DNA of 24,153 nucleotides from DATCVR01 sp036566745. GTDB taxonomy: Bacteria > Actinomycetota > Actinomycetes > Jiangellales > Jiangellaceae. The translations under genes were made by a program, and so were the position numbers. Location of the stretch: NCBI GenBank assembly GCA_036566745.1, contig DATCVR010000284.1, positions 1 to 24,153 on the forward strand, given 5' to 3'. Under the pieces are notes generated by a model. The model worked only from the letters and a program-made list of their open reading frames with translations, did no database searches and had not been told where the DNA came from. The stretch's first letter is position 1, and each line of letters opens with the position of its first letter. This document shows positions 13,771 through 21,987 of the stretch, in pieces.

Positions 13771-15897
13771 GTGAACACGACACCAGACCCCAGCGCCGCC
13801 ACGTTCGAGTGGACCGAACTCGACGATCGCGCCGTCGACACCGTCCGGCTCCTGGCCATGGACGCGGTCGAGAAGGTCGGCAGCGGACATCCCGGTACCG
13901 CCATGAGCCTCGCACCGGTGGCATACACGCTCTACCAGCGCGTTCTCCGTCACGATCCGTCCGACCCGCACTGGCTGGGCCGCGACCGCTTCGTGCTCTC
14001 CGCGGGCCACAGCAGCCTCACCCAGTACATCCAGCTCTACCTCTCGGGCTACCCGCTCTCCCTCGACGACCTCAAGGCCCTGCGCACGTGGGGCTCCCTG
14101 ACCCCGGGCCACCCCGAGTACGGCCACACCGAGGGCGTCGAGGTCACCACCGGCCCGCTCGGCTCGGGGCTCGCCTCCGCCGTCGGCCTGACGTTCGCGG
14201 CCCGGCGCGAGCGCGGCCTGCTCGACCCTGACGCCGCGCCCGGCGAGAGTGTCTTCGATCACCACGTCTACGTCATCGCCTCCGACGGCGACCTCGAAGA
14301 GGGCGTGTCCAGCGAGGCCAGCTCGCTCGCCGGCACCCAGCAGCTCGGCAACCTCGTGGTGATCTGGGACGACAACCGCATCTCGATCGAGGACGACACC
14401 AACATCGCCTTCACTGAGGACGCCGTCGCGCGCTACGCCGCCTACGGCTGGCACACCCAGGAGGTCGACTTCACCCAGGGTGACGAATATCACGAGGACC
14501 CCGAGGCGATCTTCCGGGCTCTCGAGGCGGCCAAGGCCGTCACCGACCGTCCGTCGTTCATCCGGGTCCGCACCATCATCGGCTGGCCGGCGCCGAACAA
14601 GCAGAACACCGGCGCCATCCACGGCTCGGCGCTCGGTGCCGAGGAGGTCGCCGCGACGAAGTCCGTCCTCGGCGCCGACCCGGACGCCACCTTCGCCGTC
14701 GACGACGACGTCCTCGCCCGGGCCCGTGAGGTCGCCGAGCGCGGCAAGGCCCTCCACGCCGCGTGGGACGAGCGGTTCGCGGCCTGGCAGGCGGCCAACC
14801 CCGAGCGGGCCGAGCTGCTCGAGCGGCTGCGCGCCGGCCGCCTCCCCGACGGCTGGGCCGACGCGCTGCCCGAGTTCGCGCCTACCGACAAGGGTCTGGC
14901 CACCCGCGCGGCGTCCGGCAAGGTCCTCAACGCCGTCGCACCCGTGCTGCCCGAGCTGTGGGGCGGCTCCGCCGACCTCGCCGGCTCCAACAACACCACC
15001 ATCGAGGGCGAGCCGAGCTTCCTGCCGGTCGAGCGCTCCACGAAGATATTCCCGGGCCACCCCTACGGCCGCACGCTCCACTTCGGGGTGCGCGAGTTCG
15101 CCGCCGGGCTGATCGCCAACGGCATCGCGTTGCACGGCCTCACCCGGCCCTACGCCGCCACCTTCCTGGTGTTCAGCGACTACCAGCGCGCGGCGGTGCG
15201 GCTGGCGGCGATCCAGCAGATCCCGGTGACCTTCGTCTGGACCCACGACTCCATCGGCCTCGGCGAGGACGGCCCCACCCACCAGCCGGTCGAGCACCTC
15301 TCCGCGCTGCGGGCCATTCCGGGCTTCGACGTCGTCCGGCCGGCCGACGCCAACGAGACCGCCGTCGCCTGGCGCACCATCCTCGAGCGGCGCCACCCCG
15401 CCGGCATCGCGCTGACCAGGCAGAACGTTCCGATCATCGACCGCTCCACACACGCCCCCGCCGAAGGCACGGCCCGGGGCGCGTACGTGCTGGCCGAGGC
15501 CGAGGGCGGCACGCCGGACGTGCTGCTGCTGGCCTCCGGCTCCGAGGTCCAGCTCGCCCTCGAGGCCCGTGAGAAGCTGCGCGCCGACGGCGTAGCCGCC
15601 CGGGTCGTGTCGTTCCCCTCGCAGGAGTGGTTCGACGAGCAGAGCGCCGAGTACCAGGAGTCCGTGCTGCCGGTGTCGGTGCGCGCTCGCGTCTCCGTCG
15701 AGGCGGGGATCGCGATGAGCTGGCACCGCTACCTCGGCGACGCCGGGCGGGCGATCAGCCTCGAGCACTACGGCGCCTCGGCCGACTACCAGACGCTCTA
15801 TCGCGAGTTCGGGATCACCGCCGACGCGGTGGTCGAGGCCGCCAAGAAGTCGATCACCGCAGCCGCCGCCCACGACATCGCCGGAGGGACGCGATGA
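13771..15897 (+). CDS. tkt: Transketolase
   Basis: A 708-aa thiamine diphosphate enzyme that moves two-carbon ketol units between sugar phosphates in the non-oxidative pentose phosphate pathway. Marks are GSGHPGTAMSL (H40), LSAGHSS, the ThDP motif SDGDLEEG (171-178) with the later Asn in DDNRISIE, the catalytic Glu in GVREFAAG (E442), and the HDSIGLGEDGPTHQP block (from 492). Length is normal. The start is GTG at 13771 with GAGAGGAA upstream. It is first in the six-gene tkt-tal-pgi-zwf-opcA-pgl operon; the stop overlaps the tal start by 4 nt (ATGA), and GGAGGG near the end of tkt serves as the tal ribosome site. Confidence 0.98.
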   Translation: MNTTPDPSAATFEWTELDDRAVDTVRLLAMDAVEKVGSGHPGTAMSLAPVAYTLYQRVLRHDPSDPHWLGRDRFVLSAGHSSLTQYIQLYLSGYPLSLDDLKALRTWGSLTPGHPEYGHTEGVEVTTGPLGSGLASAVGLTFAARRERGLLDPDAAPGESVFDHHVYVIASDGDLEEGVSSEASSLAGTQQLGNLVVIWDDNRISIEDDTNIAFTEDAVARYAAYGWHTQEVDFTQGDEYHEDPEAIFRALEAAKAVTDRPSFIRVRTIIGWPAPNKQNTGAIHGSALGAEEVAATKSVLGADPDATFAVDDDVLARAREVAERGKALHAAWDERFAAWQAANPERAELLERLRAGRLPDGWADALPEFAPTDKGLATRAASGKVLNAVAPVLPELWGGSADLAGSNNTTIEGEPSFLPVERSTKIFPGHPYGRTLHFGVREFAAGLIANGIALHGLTRPYAATFLVFSDYQRAAVRLAAIQQIPVTFVWTHDSIGLGEDGPTHQPVEHLSALRAIPGFDVVRPADANETAVAWRTILERRHPAGIALTRQNVPIIDRSTHAPAEGTARGAYVLAEAEGGTPDVLLLASGSEVQLALEAREKLRADGVAARVVSFPSQEWFDEQSAEYQESVLPVSVRARVSVEAGIAMSWHRYLGDAGRAISLEHYGASADYQTLYREFGITADAVVEAAKKSITAAAAHDIAGGTR

Positions 15898-17021
15898 CAC
15901 CCACCCCTGATCCCACCACCGACCCGCTGCGCCGCCTCTCCGCCGAGGGCGTCGCGGTGTGGCTCGACGACCTCTCCCGCGACCGCCTCACCACCGGCAA
16001 CCTCCAGCACCTCGTCGACGAGCGTCAGGTCGTGGGCGTCACCACCAATCCCACGATCTTCCAGGCCGCCATCACCAAGAGCAGCCTCTACGACGACGAC
16101 CTCCGCCGCCACGCCGCCGAGGGCTCCGATGCCGACGTGGCGGTCCGTGACCTCACCACCGACGACGTCCGCGCTGCGGCCGACATCCTCGCGCCGGTCC
16201 ACGAGCGGTCCGGCGGCCACGACGGCCGGGTGTCGATCGAGGTCGACCCCCGGCTGGCCAACGACACCGAGGCCACCGTGGCCCAGGCGCACGAGCTGTG
16301 GGCCGAGGTCGACCGCCGCAACATCTTCGTCAAGATCCCGGCCACCCAGGCCGGGCTGCCGGCGATCACCCAGGCCATCGCGGCGGGCATCAGCGTCAAC
16401 GTCACGCTGATCTTCTCCCTCGAGCGATACCGCGAGGTCATGGACGCCTACCAGAGCGGCCTCGAGGAGCGACTCACCGCCGGCGAGTCGGTCGAGGGCA
16501 TCGAGTCGGTGGCGTCGTTCTTCGTCAGCCGGGTCGACTCCGAGGTCGACAAGCGGCTGGAGTCCATCGGCACCGCCGACGCTCTCGGCCTGCGCGGCAG
16601 GGCCGCCATCGCCAACGCCCGCCTGGCCTACGCCGAGTACGAGCAGGTGATCGCGGCCGAGCGCTGGCAGCGGCTCGAGGCGGCCGGGGCCAGCCGGCAG
16701 CGCCCGCTGTGGGCGTCGACGTCGACCAAGAACCCCGAGTACCCCGACACGATGTACGTCACCGAGCTGGTCGCCCCCGAGACGGTCAACACCATGCCCG
16801 AGGCGACCATCGACGCGGTCGCCGACCACGGCGTGATCACCGGCGACACCGTGCGGCCCAACTACGACCACGCGCGCGCCACGATGGCCTCGCTCGCCGC
16901 GGCCGGGGTCGACCTGGACGACGTCAGCCAGGTCCTGGAGGACCAGGGCGTCGAGAAGTTCGAGACGAGCTGGAACGACCTTCTCCAGTCCGTCACCGCC
17001 AAGCTGGAGGCTGCGAAGTGA
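15894..17021 (+). CDS. tal: Transaldolase
   Basis: A 375-aa transaldolase of the longer TalA/TAL-PGI subtype found in actinobacteria and cyanobacteria. It transfers a dihydroxyacetone unit from sedoheptulose-7-phosphate to glyceraldehyde-3-phosphate. The Schiff-base lysine is in NIFVKIPAT (K147). Supporting motifs are VVGVTTNPTIFQ (47-58), SVNVTLIFSLERY and LWASTSTKNPEYPDT. The start ATG overlaps the tkt stop (ATGA), and the stop overlaps the pgi GTG by 4 nt. In some bacteria this transaldolase is fused to phosphoglucose isomerase; here the two remain separate but directly coupled. Confidence 0.97.
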   Translation: MTPTPDPTTDPLRRLSAEGVAVWLDDLSRDRLTTGNLQHLVDERQVVGVTTNPTIFQAAITKSSLYDDDLRRHAAEGSDADVAVRDLTTDDVRAAADILAPVHERSGGHDGRVSIEVDPRLANDTEATVAQAHELWAEVDRRNIFVKIPATQAGLPAITQAIAAGISVNVTLIFSLERYREVMDAYQSGLEERLTAGESVEGIESVASFFVSRVDSEVDKRLESIGTADALGLRGRAAIANARLAYAEYEQVIAAERWQRLEAAGASRQRPLWASTSTKNPEYPDTMYVTELVAPETVNTMPEATIDAVADHGVITGDTVRPNYDHARATMASLAAAGVDLDDVSQVLEDQGVEKFETSWNDLLQSVTAKLEAAK

Positions 17022-18619
17022 CCGACGATGACCTCTCCGTGACCGTCTCCGGCGATCCCCACGCCGACGTCCTCGACCGCCTGGTCGCCGACAAGATCGC
17101 CTCGCGGATCGCCGCCAAGGACGCCACGCTGTGGGGCCCCGACGCCGAGCCCGAGGCCTCCATCCGGCTCGGCTGGACCGACCTCCACGTCACCTCGCGC
17201 CCGTTGCTGGCCGAGATCGAGGCGTTGCAGGCCGAGCTCCGCGCCGAGGGCCTCGACCGCATCGTGCTGGCCGGCATGGGCGGATCCTCGCTGGCCCCCG
17301 AGGTCATCACCCGCTCGGCCGGTGTCGAGCTCACCGTCCTCGACACCACCGACCCCACCGCCGTGCGCCGCGCGCTTTCCGACCGGCTCGACCGCACGGT
17401 GCTCGTGGTGTCGAGCAAGTCCGGCTCGACCGTCGAGACCGACAGCCAGCGACGCGTGTTCGAGGCGGCGTTCACGGCTGCGGGCATCGACGCCGCGTCC
17501 CGCATCGTCGCCGTCACCGACCCCGGGTCCGCCCTGGCCGCCCACGCCGAGCAGGCCGGATACCGCCGGCTGTTCCTGGCCGACCCGAACGTCGGCGGCC
17601 GGTACTCCGCGCTCACCGCGTTCGGGCTCGTCCCCAGCGGGCTGGCCGGCGCCGACATCGCCGAGCTGCTCGACAGTGCTGCCGCGGTCGCGGCCGACCT
17701 GTCCGCCGACGACCCCGCCAACCCCGCGCTCGTCCTGGGCGCGGCCATGGGCGGTGCTCACGGCGACGGCCGCGACAAGCTGCTCCTGATCGAAGCCGGC
17801 ACGCCCATCGCCGGGTTCGGCGACTGGGCCGAGCAGCTCATCGCCGAGTCCACGGGCAAGCTGGGCACCGGCCTGCTGCCCGTGGTGGTCGGTCGGGCGC
17901 CGGCGGGCCCGCTCGTCGCCGACGAGCTGTGGGCGCGGCTGCTACCCTCCGGCGCCGAAGCCGAGCAGACCTCTGGTCCGTCCGTGGGGATCGCGGGTCC
18001 GCTGGGGGCGCAGTTGCTGCTCTGGGAGTACGCCACCGCCATCGCGGGGCAGATCATCGGGATCAACCCGTTCGACCAGCCCGACGTCGAGAGCGCCAAG
18101 ACCGCCGCCCGCGGGATGCTCGACGCTCCCCCGGTCGCCGAGGCGCCGGCCTTCGTCGACGGCGTGGTCGAAGTGCGCGGCTCGGCCGGGCTGCTCGACG
18201 GCGTCACCACCCTCGAGGACGCCGTGGCGGCGCTGCTGGGCCGCCTCGACGAACGGGGATACGTCGCCGTCATGGCCTACCTCGATCGCGAGGGCGCCGA
18301 CGCGGAGCTGGCCGGGGTGCGGGTGCCGCTGGCCCTGCGCACCGAGCGGCCCACCACGTTCGGCTGGGGTCCGCGCTTCCTCCACTCCACTGGGCAGTTC
18401 CACAAGGGTGGGCCGCCGATCGGCGTCTTCCTCCAGGTCACCGGCGCGGCCACCGACGACGTCGCCATCCCGGAACGGCCGTTCTCCTTCGGCGAGCTGA
18501 TCCGGGCCCAGGCCGCGGGCGACGCCTCGGTGCTGGCCGACCACGGCCGCCCGGTCCTGCGCCTGCACCTCACCGACCGCGCCGCCGGCGTCCAGCAACT
18601 GCTCGAGGTGCTTCGGTGA
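17018..18619 (+). CDS. pgi: Glucose-6-phosphate isomerase
   Basis: A 533-aa isomerase with SIS domains that interconverts glucose-6-phosphate and fructose-6-phosphate, linking pentose phosphate output to the zwf entry point encoded next. Motifs are LAGMGGSSLAPEV (84-96), VSSKSGSTVET (131-141), the active-site region GFGDWAEQLIAESTGK, and STGQFHKGGPP near the C-terminus. It resembles the PGI half of tal-pgi fusion proteins more than the E. coli enzyme. The GTG start at 17018 overlaps the tal stop (GTGA), with GGAGG eight bases ahead. The stop in turn overlaps zwf by 4 nt. The size and motifs are complete. Confidence 0.94.
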   Translation: MTDDDLSVTVSGDPHADVLDRLVADKIASRIAAKDATLWGPDAEPEASIRLGWTDLHVTSRPLLAEIEALQAELRAEGLDRIVLAGMGGSSLAPEVITRSAGVELTVLDTTDPTAVRRALSDRLDRTVLVVSSKSGSTVETDSQRRVFEAAFTAAGIDAASRIVAVTDPGSALAAHAEQAGYRRLFLADPNVGGRYSALTAFGLVPSGLAGADIAELLDSAAAVAADLSADDPANPALVLGAAMGGAHGDGRDKLLLIEAGTPIAGFGDWAEQLIAESTGKLGTGLLPVVVGRAPAGPLVADELWARLLPSGAEAEQTSGPSVGIAGPLGAQLLLWEYATAIAGQIIGINPFDQPDVESAKTAARGMLDAPPVAEAPAFVDGVVEVRGSAGLLDGVTTLEDAVAALLGRLDERGYVAVMAYLDREGADAELAGVRVPLALRTERPTTFGWGPRFLHSTGQFHKGGPPIGVFLQVTGAATDDVAIPERPFSFGELIRAQAAGDASVLADHGRPVLRLHLTDRAAGVQQLLEVLR

Positions 18620-20145
18620 ACGCTCACCGCAATCCCCTGCGCGACCCGCAGGACAAGCGGCTCCCCCGCATTGCCGGGCCATGCAGCCTGGTGATCTTCG
18701 GCGTCACCGGCGACCTCGCCCGCAAGAAGCTCATGCCGGCCGTCTACGACCTCGCCAACCGCGGGCTCCTGCCGCCCGGGTTCTCCCTCGTGGGGTTCGC
18801 CCGGCGCGACTGGGCCAACCAGGACTTCGGCAAGCAGGTCCACGACTCCGTGCGCGACTACGCCCGCACACCGTTCCGCGAGGCGACCTGGCGCCAGCTG
18901 GCCCAGGGCTTCCGGTTCGTCCCGGGCGACTTCTCCGACGACAACGCCTTCGACCAGCTGGCTGAGACCGTCCACCAGCTCGACAAGGAGCAGGGCACCG
19001 GCGGCAACCACGCCTTCTACCTCTCGATCCCGCCGTCGTTCTTCGACGTGGTGTGTAAGCAGCTCGCCCGTTCGGGGCTGGCCACTCCCGAGAACCCCGA
19101 CCAGTGGCGGCGGGTGATCATCGAGAAGCCGTTCGGTCACGACCTCGCCAGCGCCCGCGAGCTCAATGCCATCGTCGAGGACATCTTCCCGCCCGACTCG
19201 ATCTTCCGGATCGACCACTACCTCGGCAAGGAGACGGTCCAGAACATCCTGGCGCTGCGCTTCGCGAACCAGCTGTTCGAGCCGATCTGGAACGCCAACT
19301 ACGTCGACCACGTCCAGATCACCATGGCCGAGGACATCGGCATCGAGGGCCGGGCCGGCTACTACAACGGCATCGGCGCCGCCCGCGACGTCATCCAGAA
19401 CCACCTCCTCCAGCTGCTCGCGCTCGTGGCCATGGAGGAGCCGGTCTCCTTCGACGCCTCCGATCTTCGGGCCGAGAAGGAGAAGGTGCTCTCGGCGGTG
19501 CGGCTGCCACCCGACCTCTCCGAGCACACCGCCCGCGGCCAGTACACCGCTGCGTGGGCCGGCGGCACCAAGGTGCGCGGGTTCCTCGACGAGGAGGGCA
19601 TCCCGCAGGACTCCACCACCGAGACCTACGCCGCGATCCGGCTCGACATCGACACCCGCCGCTGGGCCGGCGTGCCGTTCTACCTGCGCACCGGCAAGCG
19701 GCTGGGCCGGCGGGTCACCGAGGTGGCCGTCGTGTTCAAGCGCGCACCGCACCTCCCGTTCGAGTCCACGGCCACCGAGGAGCTCGGCGAGAACGCGCTG
19801 GTCATCCGGGTTCAGCCGGACGAAGGCATCACCATCCGCTTCGGGTCCAAGGTGCCTGGGACGGCCATGGAGGTCCGCGACGTCACCATGGACTTCGGCT
19901 ACGGCTACTCCTTCACCGAGGAGAGCCCCGAGGCCTACGAGCGGCTCATCCTCGACGTCCTGCTCGGCGACCCGCCACTGTTCCCCCGGCACGAAGAGGT
20001 CGAGCTGTCCTGGAAGATCCTCGACCCGATCGAGGAACACTGGACGCGCAACGGCCGGCCGGACCCCTATCCGTCCGGCGGTTGGGGACCCGCCTCCGCC
20101 GACGAGATGCTCGCCCGCGACGGCCGCACCTGGAGGCGCCCGTGA
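18616..20145 (+). CDS. zwf: Glucose-6-phosphate 1-dehydrogenase
   Basis: A 509-aa enzyme for the first and NADPH-yielding step of the oxidative pentose phosphate pathway. The coenzyme motif is GVTGDLARKK (29-38), followed by VIIEKPFGHD (167-176) and the substrate/catalytic block RIDHYLGKE (198-206). Later conserved parts are FYLRTGKRL and the C-terminal PYPSGGWGP. The GTG start at 18616 overlaps the pgi stop by 4 nt. The following gene encodes OpcA, the actinobacterial protein needed for full activity of this type of G6PDH, and overlaps it by 4 nt. The length is typical. Confidence 0.98.
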   Translation: MNAHRNPLRDPQDKRLPRIAGPCSLVIFGVTGDLARKKLMPAVYDLANRGLLPPGFSLVGFARRDWANQDFGKQVHDSVRDYARTPFREATWRQLAQGFRFVPGDFSDDNAFDQLAETVHQLDKEQGTGGNHAFYLSIPPSFFDVVCKQLARSGLATPENPDQWRRVIIEKPFGHDLASARELNAIVEDIFPPDSIFRIDHYLGKETVQNILALRFANQLFEPIWNANYVDHVQITMAEDIGIEGRAGYYNGIGAARDVIQNHLLQLLALVAMEEPVSFDASDLRAEKEKVLSAVRLPPDLSEHTARGQYTAAWAGGTKVRGFLDEEGIPQDSTTETYAAIRLDIDTRRWAGVPFYLRTGKRLGRRVTEVAVVFKRAPHLPFESTATEELGENALVIRVQPDEGITIRFGSKVPGTAMEVRDVTMDFGYGYSFTEESPEAYERLILDVLLGDPPLFPRHEEVELSWKILDPIEEHWTRNGRPDPYPSGGWGPASADEMLARDGRTWRRP

Positions 20146-21092
20146 TCATCGACATGCCCACGACCACCGCCGGCCAGGTCGGCAAGCGGATGGTCGAGCT
20201 GCGGGAGAAGCACGGCGCGGTGGCGCTCGGGCGAGTGCTCACGCTCATCGTCGTCGCCGACGAGGACAACGCCGAGGAGGCCATCGAGTCGGCCAACCAC
20301 GCCAGCCACGAGCACCCCTGCCGGATCCTGGCGGTCATCCGTGGCACCTCGCGCGGATCGGCCCGCCTCGACGCCCAGATCCGGGTCGGAGGCGACGCCG
20401 GGGCCAGCGAGGTGGTGGTCCTGCGCACCTTCGGGCCGCTCACCGCCCACCCCGCCTCGATCGTCGTCCCGCTGCTGTTGCCGGACGCCCCGATCGTCGC
20501 GTGGTGGCCCACGGAGGCGCCCGAGGTGCCCGCCGAGGACCCCGTCGGCAAGCTGGCCCAGCGGCGCATCACCGACGCCGCCTCGTGCAAGCGGCCCGCC
20601 GCGGCCCTGCACGATCGGGCCGATGGCTACCGGCCCGGCGACACCGACCTCGCCTGGACCCGGCTCACCCTGTGGCGCGCGCTCCTCGCGGCGGCCCTCG
20701 ACCAGCCGCCCTACGAGAAGGTCACCGGCGCGCGGGTGGTGGGCGGCCCGGAGAACCCCAGCGCCGACCTCTTGGCCGGCTGGCTGGCGTTGACCCTGAA
20801 CGTCCCGGTCACGCGCACCAAGGCCACCGGCGTCGAGGGCCTGTTCAGCGTCCGGCTCGACCGCGAGAGCGGACCGATCCTCATCGAGCGTCCGGACGAC
20901 GAGGTCGCCACGCTCACCACGCCCGGGCGGGTCGACCGCCGGGTCGCGCTCCCTCGGCGCAGCGCCGGCGAGTGCCTGGCCGAGGAGCTGCGCCGGCTCG
21001 ATCCGGACGAGATCTACGCCGACGTGCTCAGCTCGGGGCTCGAACTCCAGCGCGAGACCGGCAAGATCACCCGCGCCAAGGCCAAGGCGTGA
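20142..21092 (+). CDS. opcA: OpcA, glucose-6-phosphate dehydrogenase assembly protein
   Basis: A 316-aa OpcA-family protein. OpcA is required for assembly or activation of Zwf in cyanobacteria and actinobacteria, probably by direct contact, and has redox links in cyanobacteria. Recognisable stretches are RVLTLIVVADE, HPCRILAVIRG, the central VPLLLPDAPIVAWWP (about 107-121), and LGRRITDAAS-like AQRRITDAASCKR. Two cysteines, in HPCRI and ASCKR, are of possible interest for redox control, although this is only a suggestion. The start is GTG at 20142, overlapping the zwf stop with GGAGG upstream. The stop overlaps pgl. No domain is missing by length. Confidence 0.94.
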   Translation: MIIDMPTTTAGQVGKRMVELREKHGAVALGRVLTLIVVADEDNAEEAIESANHASHEHPCRILAVIRGTSRGSARLDAQIRVGGDAGASEVVVLRTFGPLTAHPASIVVPLLLPDAPIVAWWPTEAPEVPAEDPVGKLAQRRITDAASCKRPAAALHDRADGYRPGDTDLAWTRLTLWRALLAAALDQPPYEKVTGARVVGGPENPSADLLAGWLALTLNVPVTRTKATGVEGLFSVRLDRESGPILIERPDDEVATLTTPGRVDRRVALPRRSAGECLAEELRRLDPDEIYADVLSSGLELQRETGKITRAKAKA

Positions 21093-21871
21093 ACACCACC
21101 CCCACTGTCGTCGTCCATCGCGACGCCGACGTCCTGGCCCAGGCGGTCGCGGCCCGGCTGATCACCAAGCTCGCCGACGTCCAGGCGGCTCAGGGACAGG
21201 CCTCGGTGGTGCTCACCGGCGGGCGGGGGGGCATCGCCACGCTCGCCGCCATCGCCGGCTCGCCCGCCCACGCCGCGGTCGACTGGTCCGCCCTGGACGT
21301 CTGGTGGGGCGACGAGCGCTTCCTGCCCAGCGGCGACCCCGAGCGCAACGAGACCCAGGCCCGTGCGGCGCTTCTCGATCACGTGCCGGTGGACCCGGCC
21401 CGGATCCATGTCATGCCGGCCGCCGACGGCGACCTGGCCGATCAGCCCGAGCTGGCGGCCGAGCGGTACGCCGATGAGTTCGCGGCGTTCGTCGAGGCGT
21501 CCGGCCACACCGGGCGGGCGCCGTTCGACGTCCTCCTGCTCGGTGTGGGGCCCGACGGTCACGTCGCCTCGCTCTTCCCCGAGCATGCCGCCCTGCACGA
21601 CGACCGTGCCGTGGTGGCCGTGCGCGGAGCACCCAAGCCGCCACCGATCCGGCTGAGTCTGAGCCTGTCGACCATCGCCGAGGCCGACGAGGTGTGGCTC
21701 GTGGTGGCCGGTGCCGACAAGGCACCGGCGGTGCGGCTGGCGCTGTCCGGTGCGGGCGCGGTGCAGGTGCCGGCCGCGGGTGCCCACGGGCGGCGGGCGA
21801 CCCGCTGGCTGCTCGACCGGACCGCGGCCTCGGAGCTGCCTCCGGGCCTGGAGCGGATCGCCTCACCCTGA
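21089..21871 (+). CDS. pgl: 6-phosphogluconolactonase
   Basis: A 260-aa lactonase of the NagB/DevB family that hydrolyses 6-phosphogluconolactone, the product of Zwf. Motifs are VVLTGGRGGIATL (40-52), the WWGDERFLP block with the catalytic neighbourhood, and LLGVGPDGHVASLFPEH with the key GPDGH histidine. The start GTG at 21089 overlaps the opcA stop by 4 nt; the ribosome site is weak (AAGG), so translation probably depends on coupling. It is the last gene of the operon. No obvious terminator follows; the 116-nt gap to the peroxidase instead contains an inverted repeat. 6-phosphogluconate dehydrogenase (gnd) is not in the window. Confidence 0.96.
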   Translation: MNTTPTVVVHRDADVLAQAVAARLITKLADVQAAQGQASVVLTGGRGGIATLAAIAGSPAHAAVDWSALDVWWGDERFLPSGDPERNETQARAALLDHVPVDPARIHVMPAADGDLADQPELAAERYADEFAAFVEASGHTGRAPFDVLLLGVGPDGHVASLFPEHAALHDDRAVVAVRGAPKPPPIRLSLSLSTIAEADEVWLVVAGADKAPAVRLALSGAGAVQVPAAGAHGRRATRWLLDRTAASELPPGLERIASP

Positions 21872-21887
21872 CGTCGAGTCGCCGCGA

Positions 21888-21920
21888 GATACGACACAAG
21901 GGTTGCCAAAGTGTCATATC
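21888..21920. promoter_or_regulatory. Inverted repeat upstream of the heme peroxidase
   Basis: GATACGACAC (21888-21897) and GTGTCATATC (21911-21920) are complementary at 9 of 10 positions across a 13-nt spacer that contains TTGCCA, a possible -35. It is AT-richer than its surroundings and lies 68 nt before the peroxidase ATG. Its low GC content and lack of a T-tract argue for an operator rather than a terminator of the pgl operon. Confidence 0.5.
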
Positions 21921-21987
21921 GGATGCATGGTCCATCGGTGATGATCGGCCGCGGGGGCGGTCGGCACGGGGAAACCGGGGGCGCATC

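Noticed and set aside
12667..15900. A 1077-aa minus-strand frame that appears to join a large N-terminal part to CtaB.
   Set aside because: The N-terminal part is the antisense of tkt. CtaB has normal starts at 13584-13596 and a promoter-like TAGACT between the two divergent genes.
21872..21987. Inverted repeat after pgl as a terminator of the pentose phosphate operon.
   Set aside because: The stem is comparatively AT-rich with a 13-nt loop and no T-tract; an operator for the following gene fits better.
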